Positions 37,763-46,579 are shown, numbered from the stretch's first letter. The stretch: DNA of 64,000 bases from Streptomyces olivaceus (GCF_000721235.1 NZ_JOFH01000006.1:242790-306789), one strand, 5' to 3'. Notes: generated by a model not told the origin, from the letters alone. Numbers and translations: made by a program.

Positions 37763-38116
37763 ATGACCACCTCCGCCGCCGGGCAACCACTCATCCCCCA
37801 GCCCCCTGCGACGGTAGCCGCACTGCGTCAGGCCGTCGGACAGATCGCACCGGTGGCGCTGCCGGCGTTCACACGAGAGCTGGACCAAGCGGCGGACCAG
37901 TCCAGGCAGGGCTCGGATCTGGCACCCTTGCAACGGTTCATCGTCCAGTGGGCAACCTACGTCTACATCCAGCGCCAGCCGGCCCTGGCGGCGGACCTGC
38001 GCGCCTGGGAGGACCGGGCCGCGACGGGTGACGCGGACCAGGCACGCCGAGCCGCTGCGGAGATCGGACGCATCCTCGACGAGGCGCACGCCGCCGTCGG
38101 CCGTCCCTCCCGGTGA
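37763..38116 (+). CDS. DUF6247-like protein, probable antitoxin
   Basis: 117 residues, all helical, with a Pro-rich start ([22 protein letters not shown]) and a helix rich in Ala/Arg near the end ([21 protein letters not shown]). The pattern resembles DUF6247. The ATG at 37763 has GGGAG upstream; an earlier ATG at 37751 is in frame. Its stop overlaps the next start by four bases (GTGA), and the second product looks like a RelE/ParE-type fold, so the pair resembles a toxin-antitoxin operon. Confidence 0.7.
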   Translation: MTTSAAGQPLIPQPPATVAALRQAVGQIAPVALPAFTRELDQAADQSRQGSDLAPLQRFIVQWATYVYIQRQPALAADLRAWEDRAATGDADQARRAAAEIGRILDEAHAAVGRPSR

Positions 38117-38385
38117 TCATGGAGTGGCGGTGGGAGTACGACCCGGACCACGGGCACGTGGCAGGCGGCATCCCGGATTACGTCGTGGCGGAAGTTGAAC
38201 GCCTGGCCGATCAGCTCATCGACCTGGCCAGTACGGGCGTCGACATTAGCGATCTCGGCAACGGGCCACGCCCGGGCGGGCTACGACGGATGGACGCGGC
38301 CGGCGGCTGGTTCTACTTCCTGGTCGCGCCTCGGGATCCGCTGGTCATCGTCGTCCGTATCGTCCCGCCGTTCGACGCGCTGTAG
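38113..38385 (+). CDS. Small RelE/ParE-like protein, probable toxin partner
   Basis: 90 residues. Begins with [14 protein letters not shown], then a helix ([18 protein letters not shown]), a loop with [21 protein letters not shown] and a closing strand [11 protein letters not shown]. That order (strand, helices, then a basic loop and hydrophobic strands) is like ParE/RelE. The start is GTG 38113 within the stop of the upstream gene, or ATG 38119. Toxin function is inferred from fold-like pattern and gene overlap only. Confidence 0.6.
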   Translation: MIMEWRWEYDPDHGHVAGGIPDYVVAEVERLADQLIDLASTGVDISDLGNGPRPGGLRRMDAAGGWFYFLVAPRDPLVIVVRIVPPFDAL

Positions 38386-38396
38386 GCAGGCCGCGG

Positions 38397-38999
38397 TCAG
38401 TCCGTCTCGCGCAGGCCCGCTATCAGTACCCGTACCAGTTGCCGGGCGTCGTAGCGCGGGTCGGGGGTCTCCGCGCCGATGCAGAGGTTGCCGACGCCGC
38501 GCATGAGGGCGATGGGTTCCAGGTCGGTGCGGATCTCGCCGGAGGCGGTCGCGGCGGCGAGGAGGTCGGCGCAGACGGGGACGAGGCGGTCGAGGAAGTA
38601 GGCGTGGAGGGTCTCGAAGCCGGCGTTGTCGGACTGGAGGACCGCGGCGAGGCCGTGCTTGGTCACCAGGAAGTCGACGAACCGGTCGACCCAGCTCACG
38701 AGGGCGGCGTACGGGGTCGGGCTGCTCGCCAGCAGCGCCGGGCCGGCCTCGGCGCAGGCCTCCACCTGGTGCCGGTAGACGCCGATGATGAGGTCCGCCC
38801 GGGTCGGGAAGTGGCGGTAGATCGTGGCCGTTCCGACGCCGGCCTCGGCCGCGATGTCGCGCACGGGGGCCTCCACGCCCGACCTGACGAACACGGCGGC
38901 GGCCGCGTCGAGCAGGGTCTTCTCGTTGCGCCGGGCGTCCGCGCGCTTGGGCCGGGATCCGGCCTGCCCGGTCCCCGCCTCGCCGTCCTTCACCGTCAT
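38397..38999 (-). CDS. TetR-family repressor
   Basis: 200 residues. The N-terminal HTH reads LLDAAAAVFVRSGVEAPVRDIAAEAGVGTATIYRHFPTRADLI; the C-terminal domain begins YRHQVEACAEAGPALLAS and contains a Cys-rich ligand-like helix. It lies divergent from an aldo/keto reductase, and two copies of an 18-base dyad lie between the two start codons. It most likely represses both. Confidence 0.93.
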   Translation of the reverse strand: MTVKDGEAGTGQAGSRPKRADARRNEKTLLDAAAAVFVRSGVEAPVRDIAAEAGVGTATIYRHFPTRADLIIGVYRHQVEACAEAGPALLASSPTPYAALVSWVDRFVDFLVTKHGLAAVLQSDNAGFETLHAYFLDRLVPVCADLLAAATASGEIRTDLEPIALMRGVGNLCIGAETPDPRYDARQLVRVLIAGLRETD

Positions 39000-39054
39000 G
39001 TCCTCCCACCTGCGCCTTCGCTCGCCCGGCGTCGGTCACCCGGCTGCGCTTGAT

Positions 39055-39105
39055 AAACGGGACATCGTTCCGTATCGTCGTACGAGTAAACGGGACGCGG
39101 TTCCG
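39055..39105. promoter_or_regulatory. Two tandem operator boxes, TetR / aldo-keto reductase
   Basis: AAACGGGACATCGTTCCG at 39055-39072 and AAACGGGACGCGGTTCCG at 39088-39105. Each is an imperfect dyad (CGGGAC and GTTCCG) of the size bound by a TetR dimer, 33 bases apart (three helical turns). Confidence 0.75.
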
Positions 39106-39180
39106 CTTGGTCTCTCATGATGCCAGAGCGTCGAGCCCGCCACCAAGTCATGCCCCCGGACTCTCCATGGAGGACACGTC

Positions 39181-40212
39181 ATGCAGTACCGCCCCTTGGG
39201 CCGCACCGGTGTGCAGGTCAGCTCGCTCGCGCTCGGCGCCATGAACTTCGGCGGCATCGGGCGCACCACCCAGGACGAGGCCACCGCCCTCGTCGACGCC
39301 GCCCTGGAGGGCGGGATCAACCTCATCGACACCGCCGACTGGTACAGCGGCGGCGAGTCGGAGGAGATGGTCGGCAAGGCGATCGCCGGGCGCCGCGACG
39401 ACATCGTGCTGGCCACGAAGGCCAACATGCCGATGGGCGACGACCCCAACCACCAGGGCTCCTCGCGCCGCTGGCTGGTCACCGAGCTGGACAACAGCCT
39501 GCGCCGCCTCGGGGTCGACCACGTCGACCTCTACCAGATCCACCGGTGGGACCCGAACACGAGCGACGAGGAGACGCTGTCCGCGCTCACCGACCTGCAG
39601 CGGGCGGGGAAGATCCGCTACTTCGGCTCCTCGACCTTCCCCGCGTACCGGATCGTCGAGGCGCAGTGGGCCGCCCGCGAGCACCGGCTGAGCCGCTACG
39701 TCACCGAGCAGCCCAGCTACTCCGTCCTCCAGCGCGGGGTCGAGAGCCACGTACTGCCCGTGGCCGAGCAGTACGGGCTCGGGGTGCTGGTGTGGAGCCC
39801 GCTGGCCTCGGGATGGCTGTCCGGCGCGGTGCGGGCGGGCCGGGAGGTCGCCACGCACCGGTCGGCGGTGCTCCCCGAGCGCTTCGACCCCGCGCTCCCC
39901 GCCAACCGGGCCCGGCTCGACGCCGTCGAGAAGCTCGCCGGGATCGCCGACGAGGCGGGGCTGACCATGATCCAGCTCGCGCTCGGCTTCGTCACCGCGC
40001 ACCCGGCCGTCACCGGCGCGCTCATCGGGCCCCGCACCCTGGACCACCTGCACTCCCAGCTCGCCGCCGCCGGCACCGTGCTCTCCGACGACGTCCTCGA
40101 CGCGATCGACGCCGTCGTCGCGCCCGGCACGGACCTCGCCGCGCACGAGAAGTTCGACGCCACGCCCGCGCTGCTCGACCCGTCGCTGCGACGCCGCCGG
40201 ACGGCGCGCTGA
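39181..40212 (+). CDS. Aldo/keto reductase
   Basis: 343-residue NADPH-dependent TIM-barrel reductase. The catalytic tetrad can be read: Asp and Tyr in LIDTADWYSGG, Lys in LATKANM, His in YQIHRWD. Cofactor region GLTMIQLALGFVTAHPAVTGALIGPRT is typical. It sits next to the TetR gene with shared operator boxes, so is probably induced by an aldehyde or other small molecule. ATG 39181 has GGAGGA upstream. Confidence 0.93.
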   Translation: MQYRPLGRTGVQVSSLALGAMNFGGIGRTTQDEATALVDAALEGGINLIDTADWYSGGESEEMVGKAIAGRRDDIVLATKANMPMGDDPNHQGSSRRWLVTELDNSLRRLGVDHVDLYQIHRWDPNTSDEETLSALTDLQRAGKIRYFGSSTFPAYRIVEAQWAAREHRLSRYVTEQPSYSVLQRGVESHVLPVAEQYGLGVLVWSPLASGWLSGAVRAGREVATHRSAVLPERFDPALPANRARLDAVEKLAGIADEAGLTMIQLALGFVTAHPAVTGALIGPRTLDHLHSQLAAAGTVLSDDVLDAIDAVVAPGTDLAAHEKFDATPALLDPSLRRRRTAR

Positions 40213-40296
40213 GGGGCTGTGGCGGCCCGGAGGGGGCGGATACGCGTCCGCCCCGCCCGGACGCCGCCGACTGTGGCAGTGGCGGTACGACCGGAG

Positions 40297-40350
40297 CGGG
40301 GCGGACGGACGGGACCCGGCGGGCGGGGCGGACGGACGGGACCCGGCGGG
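40297..40350. repeat. 27-bp direct tandem repeat x2
   Basis: Two units (40297-40323 and 40324-40350) of a G-rich sequence beginning CGGGGCGGACGGACGGGACC, between the aldo/keto reductase end and the convergent alcohol dehydrogenase. Noncoding, perhaps a replication-slippage product. Confidence 0.8.
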
Positions 40351-40375
40351 CGGGTTGGCCTTCGCGGCCGGAGGA

Positions 40376-41416
40376 TCAGATCGTCGCGGTGTCGATCACG
40401 AAGCGGTACCGCACGTCGCTGGCCAGGACGCGCTCGTAGGCCTCGTTGACCTCGGACGCGGCGATCAGCTCGATCTCGGCGCCGATGCCGTGCTCCGCGC
40501 AGAAGTCCAGCATCTCCTGGGTTTCGGCGATGCCGCCGATCATGGACCCGGCCAGGCCCTTGCCGCCGCCGAGCAGCGCGAAGAGGTTGAGCGAGATGGG
40601 CTCCTCGGGCGCTCCGACGTTCGCCAGGGTGCCGTGCGGGCGCAGCAGCCCGAGGTAGGCGGCGAAGTCGAGCGGGGCGGAGACCGTCGAGACGATCAGG
40701 TCGAAGCTGCCGGCCAGCTCCTGGAAGGTCGCCGGGTCGCTGGTGGCGTAGTAGTGGTCGGCGCCCAGCTTCAGGCCGTCGTCCTTCTTGCGCAGGGACT
40801 GCGACAGCACGGTCACCTCGGCGCCCAGGGCGTGCGCGAGCTTGACGGCCATGTGGCCGAGGCCGCCCAGGCCGACCACGGCGACCTTCTTGCCGGGGCC
40901 GGCGTTCCACCGCCGGAGCGGGGAGTACGTGGTGATGCCGGCGCACAGCAGGGGCGCGGCCTCGTCCAGGGAGATGCCCTCGGGGATGCCGAGGACGAAG
41001 TTCTCGTCCACGACGACCTTCTGCGCGTAGCCGCCGTAGGTGACCTCGCCGTCCCTGCCGACGGCGTTGTAGGTGCCGGTGTTGCCCTCGACGCAGTACT
41101 GCTCCAGGCCGGCCTTGCAGTACTCGCACTCGCGGCAGGAGTCGACCATGCAGCCGACGCCCACCCGGTCGCCGACGGCGAACCTGGTGACGCCGGGGCC
41201 GACCTCGGAGACCACGCCCGCGATCTCGTGGCCGGGGACCATCGGGAAGATGGCCTCACCCCAGCCCTCGCGGGCCTGGTGGATGTCGGAGTGGCAGATG
41301 CCGGCGAACTTGATGTCGATCAGGACGTCGTGTTCACGCACCTCGCGCCGCTCGATGGTGGTGCGCTCCAGCGGGGCCTTGGCGGCGGGGGCTGCGTACG
41401 CGGCGACAGTGGTCAT
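40376..41416 (-). CDS. Zinc-dependent alcohol dehydrogenase
   Basis: 346-residue medium-chain dehydrogenase of the cinnamyl-alcohol/YahK type. Catalytic zinc: GICHSDIH (Cys), PGHEIAG (His); structural zinc: four Cys in [15 protein letters not shown]; Rossmann motif [22 protein letters not shown]. It probably interconverts aldehydes and alcohols with NADP(H). The ATG at 41416 follows GGAG. A divergent XRE regulator with repeated boxes in between is the probable controller. Confidence 0.94.
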   Translation of the reverse strand: MTTVAAYAAPAAKAPLERTTIERREVREHDVLIDIKFAGICHSDIHQAREGWGEAIFPMVPGHEIAGVVSEVGPGVTRFAVGDRVGVGCMVDSCRECEYCKAGLEQYCVEGNTGTYNAVGRDGEVTYGGYAQKVVVDENFVLGIPEGISLDEAAPLLCAGITTYSPLRRWNAGPGKKVAVVGLGGLGHMAVKLAHALGAEVTVLSQSLRKKDDGLKLGADHYYATSDPATFQELAGSFDLIVSTVSAPLDFAAYLGLLRPHGTLANVGAPEEPISLNLFALLGGGKGLAGSMIGGIAETQEMLDFCAEHGIGAEIELIAASEVNEAYERVLASDVRYRFVIDTATI

Positions 41417-41502
41417 GCCGGGGTCTCCGGAATTCTCTTGGCATCGACTGGGTGATGCCTCCACCGTGCCTGCCACCTGCGGATACACCCAGACCACGGT
41501 TT

Positions 41503-41554
41503 TGCGTACGTCCAGCGTGCGTACCACCGACGGGGACAGGCTCCCGTGCGTACG
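41503..41554. promoter_or_regulatory. Three TGCGTAC repeats in the adh / XRE divergent region
   Basis: TGCGTACG at 41503-41510, GTGCGTACC at 41517-41525 and GTGCGTACG at 41546-41554, all in the same orientation. They sit in the 168-base gap between the alcohol dehydrogenase start and the regulator start, as expected for regulator binding. GATACT (41573-41578) lies 6 bases before the regulator ATG. Confidence 0.65.
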
Positions 41555-41584
41555 AACGGGAATACATCCGGTGATACTGGAAGC

Positions 41585-42469
41585 ATGGATGGACAGCTTG
41601 ACCGGCGAGCCGAACTGAGCGAGTTCCTGCGCACCCGCCGGGCCCGGCTGAAGCCGGAGGACGTGGGCCTGGAGTCCTTCGGGCGGCAGCGCCGGGTGCC
41701 CGGGCTGCGGCGGGAGGAGCTGGCGCAGCTGGCCGGGGTGTCGGTGGCCTACTACACCCGCCTGGAACAGGGCAACGGCCAGAACGTGTCGGCGGAGGTC
41801 CTGGACTCGATCGCCCGGGCACTGCGGCTGACCGACGCCGAGCAGGCGCACCTGACCCACCTGGCGAAGCCGAAGCAGCAGCGCAGGCGGGCGTCGTCGG
41901 GGGCGCGGACGCAGCAGCGGCCGGTGCGGGTGGCGCTGCTCCAGCTCCTGGAGTCGATCGACACGGTGCCGGCGTACGTGACGGGCCGCCGCTCGGACAT
42001 CCTGGCCTGGAACCGGATGGCCGCGGCCCTCTTCGGCGACTGGGGCAAGCTGCCCGCCGCCGAGCGGAACTGGGCGCGGCTGGTCTTCCTGAACCCGGAC
42101 TACCGCGAGCTGTTCATCGACTGGGACCAGAAGGCCTACGACATGGTCAGCTTCCTTCGCATGGACGCGGGCCGGCGCCCGGACGACCCGCGACTGTCGG
42201 CGCTGGTCGGCGAGTTGTCGGTGAAGAGCGACGAGTTCCGGCGGCTGTGGGCCACGCACGACGTCAAGGAGAAGAGCCACGGCGTCAAGCGCATGCGGCA
42301 CCCGCTGGTCGGTGACCTGACCCTGTCCTTCGAGACGTTCCGCCTGATCGACGACGACGAACAGGCCTTCGTCACGTACCACGCCGAACCCGGCTCCCCC
42401 TCGGCGGACGCACTGCGCCTGCTGGCGAGCTGGGGCACGGACGCTGCGACGACCTCACTGCGGACGTGA
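41585..42469 (+). CDS. XRE regulator with MmyB-like ligand-binding domain
   Basis: 294 residues. N-terminal HTH ([32 protein letters not shown]) is typical of this family in Streptomyces, followed by the MmyB-type PAS-like ligand domain ([64 protein letters not shown]). No ribosome site is visible; GATACT 6 bases ahead suggests a leaderless message. It probably controls the divergent alcohol dehydrogenase. Confidence 0.92.
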   Translation: MDGQLDRRAELSEFLRTRRARLKPEDVGLESFGRQRRVPGLRREELAQLAGVSVAYYTRLEQGNGQNVSAEVLDSIARALRLTDAEQAHLTHLAKPKQQRRRASSGARTQQRPVRVALLQLLESIDTVPAYVTGRRSDILAWNRMAAALFGDWGKLPAAERNWARLVFLNPDYRELFIDWDQKAYDMVSFLRMDAGRRPDDPRLSALVGELSVKSDEFRRLWATHDVKEKSHGVKRMRHPLVGDLTLSFETFRLIDDDEQAFVTYHAEPGSPSADALRLLASWGTDAATTSLRT

Positions 42470-42580
42470 CGGAGCCGGCCGCGTACGCGCGGACGCGCGT
42501 CCCGGGCGACGGCACGCGGCGTGGTGGTCCAGCCGCAAGGCCGCAAGACCGCAAGGCGACGGTCTGGGGCCAGGGCCGGG

Positions 42581-43183
42581 TCAGGGCCGGGTCAGGGCCC
42601 GGTCGATCGCGCGGCGGGCGCGGGTCGCGGCCGCCCGGTCGTGCTGGAGCTGCATGGCCGCGTTCAGTGCCAGTCCGGCCGCGACGATCTCGAACAGCGC
42701 CTGGTCGACGTCGAACCCGGGCGGCAGCTCACCGCTCTCCACGGCGGCGGTCAGGTCGGCCCGCAGTTGCCCCCGCCAGCGCGACCACACCTCCGCCACC
42801 GCGTCGCGGACCCGGCCGGGGCGGCCGTCGTACTCGGTGAGCGCCGCGGTCATCAGGCAACCGCCGGGCAGCAGTGGTTCCTCCAGGTAGTCCACGGAGT
42901 TGGCGCACACCGCGCGCAGCCGCCGCAGACCCGGCGGCTCGGCCAGTGCGGGGTCGACCACCCGGTGCCAGAAGTCCACGAACGCCTTGTCCAGGGTGGA
43001 GATCTGGAGCGTCTCCTTGGTGCCGAAGTGCTTGTGCACCCCGGACTTGCTCATCTCCAGCTCTTCGGCGAGCCGGCCGATGGTGATGCCGTCCAGCCCC
43101 TCCTCGGAGGCGATCTCGGCGGCGCGGCCGAGAATCCGGCCCCTGGTGGCCTGCGCTTCGGCCGCTGAGCGTCGTGGTGACAT
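42581..43183 (-). CDS. TetR-family repressor
   Basis: 200 residues. HTH region ATRGRILGRAAEIASEEGLDGITIGRLAEELEMSKSGVHKHFGTKETLQ; the C-terminal part has YLEEPLLPGGCLMTAALTEYDGRPGRVRDAV, the pattern of the TetR_C_16/AcrR-like group. TATCCT ends 6 bases before the ATG at 43183, and there is no ribosome site, so it may be leaderless (an in-frame ATG at 43201 is less likely). Divergent metallo-hydrolase with two 20-bp operators between. Confidence 0.93.
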   Translation of the reverse strand: MSPRRSAAEAQATRGRILGRAAEIASEEGLDGITIGRLAEELEMSKSGVHKHFGTKETLQISTLDKAFVDFWHRVVDPALAEPPGLRRLRAVCANSVDYLEEPLLPGGCLMTAALTEYDGRPGRVRDAVAEVWSRWRGQLRADLTAAVESGELPPGFDVDQALFEIVAAGLALNAAMQLQHDRAAATRARRAIDRALTRP

Positions 43184-43193
43184 CCGGCAAGGA

Positions 43194-43239
43194 TAGCGCA
43201 CGAGCGTTCGCTATTGATTTAGCGAACGCCCGTACGCTA
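43194..43239. promoter_or_regulatory. Pair of 20-bp TetR operators
   Basis: TAGCGCACGAGCGTTCGCTA (43194-43213) and TAGCGAACGCCCGTACGCTA (43220-43239), each near-palindromic with consensus TAGCGNACGNNCGTNCGCTA, separated by 6 bases. The facing halves also make a perfect inverted repeat (GCGTTCGCTA / TAGCGAACGC). They overlap the promoter of the TetR gene and lie ahead of the divergent metallo-hydrolase. Confidence 0.85.
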
Positions 43240-43279
43240 ATGTCCGGAAGCTCCACCGGAACGAACGAAGGGGTGCGAG

Positions 43280-44062
43280 ATGCGGGTGCGACGACTGGGC
43301 TGGGCCGGGCTGGAGATCGAGGCGGGCGGGGAGCGCATGGTGATCGACTACGTGCGGGACCTCTCCCCGCTGTTCACGGGGTGGAAGCCCGGCGAAGGGC
43401 TGGCAGTGGCGAGTGGGGAGGCCCGCGCCGCGCTCGTCACCCACCTGCACCGGGACCACACCGACGCGTCCGCGCTCGCCTCCGCGCTGGCGCCGGGGGC
43501 ACCGGTGCTGCGCCCGGCGCCCGGCCACGGCGACGACGTGGACAACGTGACGACGCTGGCGGCCGAGCGCGAGCTTGTGCTGCACCGGCTGGCCGTCGAG
43601 GTCGTGGACGTGTGGTCCACGTGCGACGTCGGGCCGTTCCGCGTCACGGCGGTCCCCTCCGTCGACGGGCTGGGCGACCCGCAGGTGAACTGGGTGGTGC
43701 GGGCCGACGGGCAGCGGATCTTCCACGGGGGCGACACCATGTTCCACGGCTACTGGTGGCTCGTCGCGCGGCGCTTCAGCCCGTTCGACGCGGTGTTCCT
43801 GCCCGCCAACGGCGCGGTGGTCGACGCGCCGCACCTGCGGCCGCCGAGTCCGCTGCCCGCCGCGCTGGACCCGCGGCAGGCCGCCGCGGCCGCGGAGATC
43901 CTCGACGCCCGCTACGCGGTGCCGATCCACTACGAGCCGGAGCAGCCGGACAAGATCGCGGGCTACGTCGAAGTCGCCGACCCGGAGACCGAGTTCCGCA
44001 CGCACGCCGGGCGCCGCGCCCACGTGATGGCCGTCGGGGAATGGCTGGACCTGGCCACTTGA
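43280..44062 (+). CDS. Metallo-beta-lactamase fold hydrolase (UlaG/L-ascorbate lactonase-like)
   Basis: 260 residues. The metal motif THLHRDHTD is seen at about residues 53-61, then GGDTMFHGYWW and the distal His in VPIHYEP. The order and the lack of a long insert fit the UlaG/YcbX-like lactonase subgroup of metal-dependent hydrolases. The ATG at 43280 has GAAGGGG upstream. It is divergent from the TetR gene and likely repressed by it. Substrate unknown. Confidence 0.88.
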   Translation: MRVRRLGWAGLEIEAGGERMVIDYVRDLSPLFTGWKPGEGLAVASGEARAALVTHLHRDHTDASALASALAPGAPVLRPAPGHGDDVDNVTTLAAERELVLHRLAVEVVDVWSTCDVGPFRVTAVPSVDGLGDPQVNWVVRADGQRIFHGGDTMFHGYWWLVARRFSPFDAVFLPANGAVVDAPHLRPPSPLPAALDPRQAAAAAEILDARYAVPIHYEPEQPDKIAGYVEVADPETEFRTHAGRRAHVMAVGEWLDLAT

Positions 44063-44143
44063 GGGGAGACCGGCCGCCCGGCCGGCCCCGGGGAAGCAGC
44101 ACGCCGGCTGACACCCCGTCAACGTCTCGGCGCCGGACACGAG

Positions 44144-44182
44144 ACAGCGCCTGCCGCCCCGGTGCGGGGCGGCAGGCGCTGT
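44144..44182. terminator. Terminator hairpin with perfect 18-bp arms
   Basis: ACAGCGCCTGCCGCCCCG, a 3-base loop, then its exact complement, between the convergent metallo-hydrolase and the L,D-transpeptidase genes. Probably a bidirectional terminator. Confidence 0.9.
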
Positions 44183-44213
44183 GCGGACGGCGTCCGGAGC
44201 GGGGGCGGGGCCG

Positions 44214-45458
44214 TCAGGCCGCCGAACCCGCCTTCCACTGGGCCCAGTCCATGTTCCAGCCGTTGAGGCCGTTGTCCGGGGCCACGGTCTTGTCGCCGGT
44301 GTTCTGGACGACGACCACGTCACCGACGATGGAGTTGTTGTAGAACCAGGCGCCCGGCGTGTCCGGGTCGTTCGCGCCCTTGGCGTCCTCCAGGCCGACG
44401 CAGCCGTGGCTGGTGTTGGCCTGGCCGAAGATGCCCTTGCCCCAGTAGTTGCCGTGGATGAAGGTGCCGGAGGTGCTCAGCCGCATGGCGTGGGGCACGT
44501 CCTTGATGTCGTACTCGCCCTTGCCGTCGTCGTCGGTGAAGCCGACGGTCGAGCCGTCCATCCGGGTCTCCTTGTACTTCTCGGAGATAACCATCTGGCC
44601 TTCGTAGGTCTTGTTGTCCGGGGAACCGGCGGAGATCGGGATGGTCTTGACCGTCTTGCCGTCCTGCGTGACCTTCATCTGCTTGGTCTTGGCGTCGACG
44701 TAGGAGACCTGGTTGCGGCCGATCTTGAAGGTGACCGTCTTCTGCTGGACGCCGTAGACGCCGTCGGCGCCCTCGACCCCGTCGAGCGCCAGCTTCAGGG
44801 TGACGGTGGAGTTCTCCTGCCAGTAGTTCTCGGGGCGGCAGTCCATGCGCTGGGTGCTGAACCAGTGGCAGGCCACCTCCTCGCCGCTGCTGGTGTTGAC
44901 CGTGATGGCCTTCTGGACGGCGGCCTTGTCGGTGATCTCCTTGTCGAAGCTGATCGACACGGGCATGCCGACACCGACGGTCTTGCCGTCGTCCGGGGTG
45001 AAGGTGCCGATGAAGCTGTTCTCGGGGGAGACCGTGGTGAACGAGGAGTTCTCGTGGGCGGCGCGGCCGTCGGAGTCCTTCGCGGTCGCGGCGATCTGGT
45101 ACTTGGTGGCGCGCTCCAGCTGCCCGCTGGGCTTCCAGCTCGTCTTGTCGGCGGATATCTCGCCGTCGACCTCGGTGCCGTCCGAGGCGGTCATCTTCAC
45201 CTCGGTGAGCGTGCCCTTGCTCACGGTGACACCGGCGGAGTTGTTGATGGACGCGTTGTCCGAGCCGCCCTTGGGCGTGATCTTTATCTGGGCCTCGGAC
45301 TGCTTCTTGGCCGCCGCCTCGTCGACCTCGGCCTGAGAGGTGTTCCCGTCCCCGCCGGAGGTGTCGGCGTCACTACTGGAACATGCCGAGAGCACCAGCA
45401 CACCGCCGAGCAGTGCGGACGCGGCCGCCAGGCCCTTGCGCCGCTTACCGTCCGTCAT
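44214..45458 (-). CDS. L,D-transpeptidase lipoprotein
   Basis: About 414 residues from ATG 45458, which has GGAG upstream (ATG 45473 is an alternative). The N terminus has a basic region and lipobox LVLSAC with the lipidated Cys. Two Ig-like regions (about 60-270) precede the YkuD catalytic domain: HGNYWGKGIFGQANTSHGCVGLED with the nucleophile Cys. Such enzymes form 3-3 peptidoglycan cross-links. Exported and membrane-tethered. Close to sortase- and wall-related genes. Confidence 0.93.
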   Translation of the reverse strand: MTDGKRRKGLAAASALLGGVLVLSACSSSDADTSGGDGNTSQAEVDEAAAKKQSEAQIKITPKGGSDNASINNSAGVTVSKGTLTEVKMTASDGTEVDGEISADKTSWKPSGQLERATKYQIAATAKDSDGRAAHENSSFTTVSPENSFIGTFTPDDGKTVGVGMPVSISFDKEITDKAAVQKAITVNTSSGEEVACHWFSTQRMDCRPENYWQENSTVTLKLALDGVEGADGVYGVQQKTVTFKIGRNQVSYVDAKTKQMKVTQDGKTVKTIPISAGSPDNKTYEGQMVISEKYKETRMDGSTVGFTDDDGKGEYDIKDVPHAMRLSTSGTFIHGNYWGKGIFGQANTSHGCVGLEDAKGANDPDTPGAWFYNNSIVGDVVVVQNTGDKTVAPDNGLNGWNMDWAQWKAGSAA

Positions 45459-45633
45459 CACACGCTTCTCCATCGTTGCCGATCCCGAAAACCCCGGATA
45501 CCCCGTCAATAACTTTCAACGCTACGACCGGTTCGTCCCGTTCCACATCGATCACAGGTGTGGGGCACGCCACGTTCGCCACGGGGGCGAGGGGTGCGCG
45601 GGGTCGGTCAGTGCTCCCCGTGAGACGACCGAA

Positions 45634-45659
45634 CCCCGGGTGGCGGTTGCCGCCCGGGG
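45634..45659. terminator. Hairpin beyond the DUF-type acidic gene
   Basis: CCCCGGGTGGC / GCCGCCCGGGG arms with one G-T mismatch. It sits just beyond the 45682-46035 gene stop and could terminate that message; a T-run follows on the + strand. Confidence 0.5.
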
Positions 45660-45681
45660 CCGGAATTTTTCCCACGCGGCG

Positions 45682-46035
45682 TCAGCCGACCCGCAGTCCG
45701 TCGTCGTCCGGGTCGTTCTCGTCGTCATCATCCTCGCCGAGGTCCCACGCGGGCGAGTCGGGGTCGTAGTCGATCCGCTCGCTGCTCCAGGAGGCCTGCT
45801 GGAGTTCGACCCCCGGCACGGCACTGACCAGGTCGAAGGGGTCGACGAGATGAGCGAGGGCCTCGGCCGTGTCCTCCGTCACAGCCCGCTCGGAGTGGGC
45901 CCGCTCCGCGTCCGAGAGGTCGGTGTCGTCGGCGAGGGCCTGCAGCGCGGCCCCGGTCACGGCCTCGTCGTCGCCGACCTCGAGGACGAGCTCGACGCGA
46001 ATACGCACATGTCGTGATGTCTCTGGAGTGCTCAT
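45682..46035 (-). CDS. Acidic conserved hypothetical protein
   Basis: 117 residues. A strand-rich N terminus (HVRIRVELVLEVGDDEAVTGAALQALADD) is followed by a helix and a long Asp/Glu C terminus (DLGEDDDDENDPDDDGLRVG). Cytoplasmic, no membrane segment. Not recognised; a conserved actinobacterial hypothetical by overall look. No clear ribosome site precedes the ATG at 46035. Confidence 0.75.
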   Translation of the reverse strand: MSTPETSRHVRIRVELVLEVGDDEAVTGAALQALADDTDLSDAERAHSERAVTEDTAEALAHLVDPFDLVSAVPGVELQQASWSSERIDYDPDSPAWDLGEDDDDENDPDDDGLRVG

Positions 46036-46144
46036 GCCCGGAGCGTAAGGCCGAGGGCTCCCGTGACTTTCCTGTGACCCGCGACTTTCACTAACATCTG
46101 CTCACACGGCCAATTAGCCAGCGCCACAAGGGGATCGATATTCC

Positions 46145-46489
46145 GTGTCATCCGCCCGCCGTCCGTTGCTGACCGCCGCCGCCGCGGGGGGCCTCCTGTG
46201 CGCCCTGTGGTTCGTGCCGTCGGCGAACGCGACACCCGACACTCCCGTGCTCGAGTCCGCGGCCGCGACCCCGTCCTCGCAGGTCACGGCACAGGCCAGA
46301 GCGGCGTCCACGGACACCGCGGCCAACCGCACCACCCTGTCCGGCACGTCCGGCGACGCGGGCACGACCCGCCTGGCCGACACCGGCAGCTTCGACAGCA
46401 CGCCGTACGTCGTCGGCGGCGCCCTCTGCCTGAGTCTGGGCGCGGGCTTCGTCGGCTACTCGGTACGCCGGGAGCGCCTCGGTCTCTGA
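46145..46489 (+). CDS. Small sortase-anchored surface protein (LADTG)
   Basis: 114 residues. A signal peptide (ARRPLLTAAAAGGLLCALWFVPSANA) is followed by a 45-residue Ala/Thr/Ser-rich mature part and a sorting signal: LADTG (residues 77-81), a hydrophobic helix (YVVGGALCLSLGAGFVGYSV) and a basic tail RRER. LAXTG is the motif used by class E sortases in Streptomyces (as in long chaplins). The product would be covalently attached to peptidoglycan, with only about 45 residues exposed. GTG start at 46145. No sortase gene in this window. Confidence 0.85.
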   Translation: MSSARRPLLTAAAAGGLLCALWFVPSANATPDTPVLESAAATPSSQVTAQARAASTDTAANRTTLSGTSGDAGTTRLADTGSFDSTPYVVGGALCLSLGAGFVGYSVRRERLGL

Positions 46490-46523
46490 CCGGCTCCCGT
46501 ACCGGTACGCACGTCCACACATC

Positions 46524-46558
46524 CCGAGGGGCCCCGTCCTGCCGACAGGGCCCCTCGG
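46524..46558. terminator. Terminator hairpin after the LADTG gene
   Basis: CCGAGGGGCCC and GGGCCCCTCGG arms around a 13-base loop between convergent genes (the sortase substrate and hutH). Confidence 0.8.
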
Positions 46559-46579
46559 TCTGCCTGCCGGCCCGTCCGC

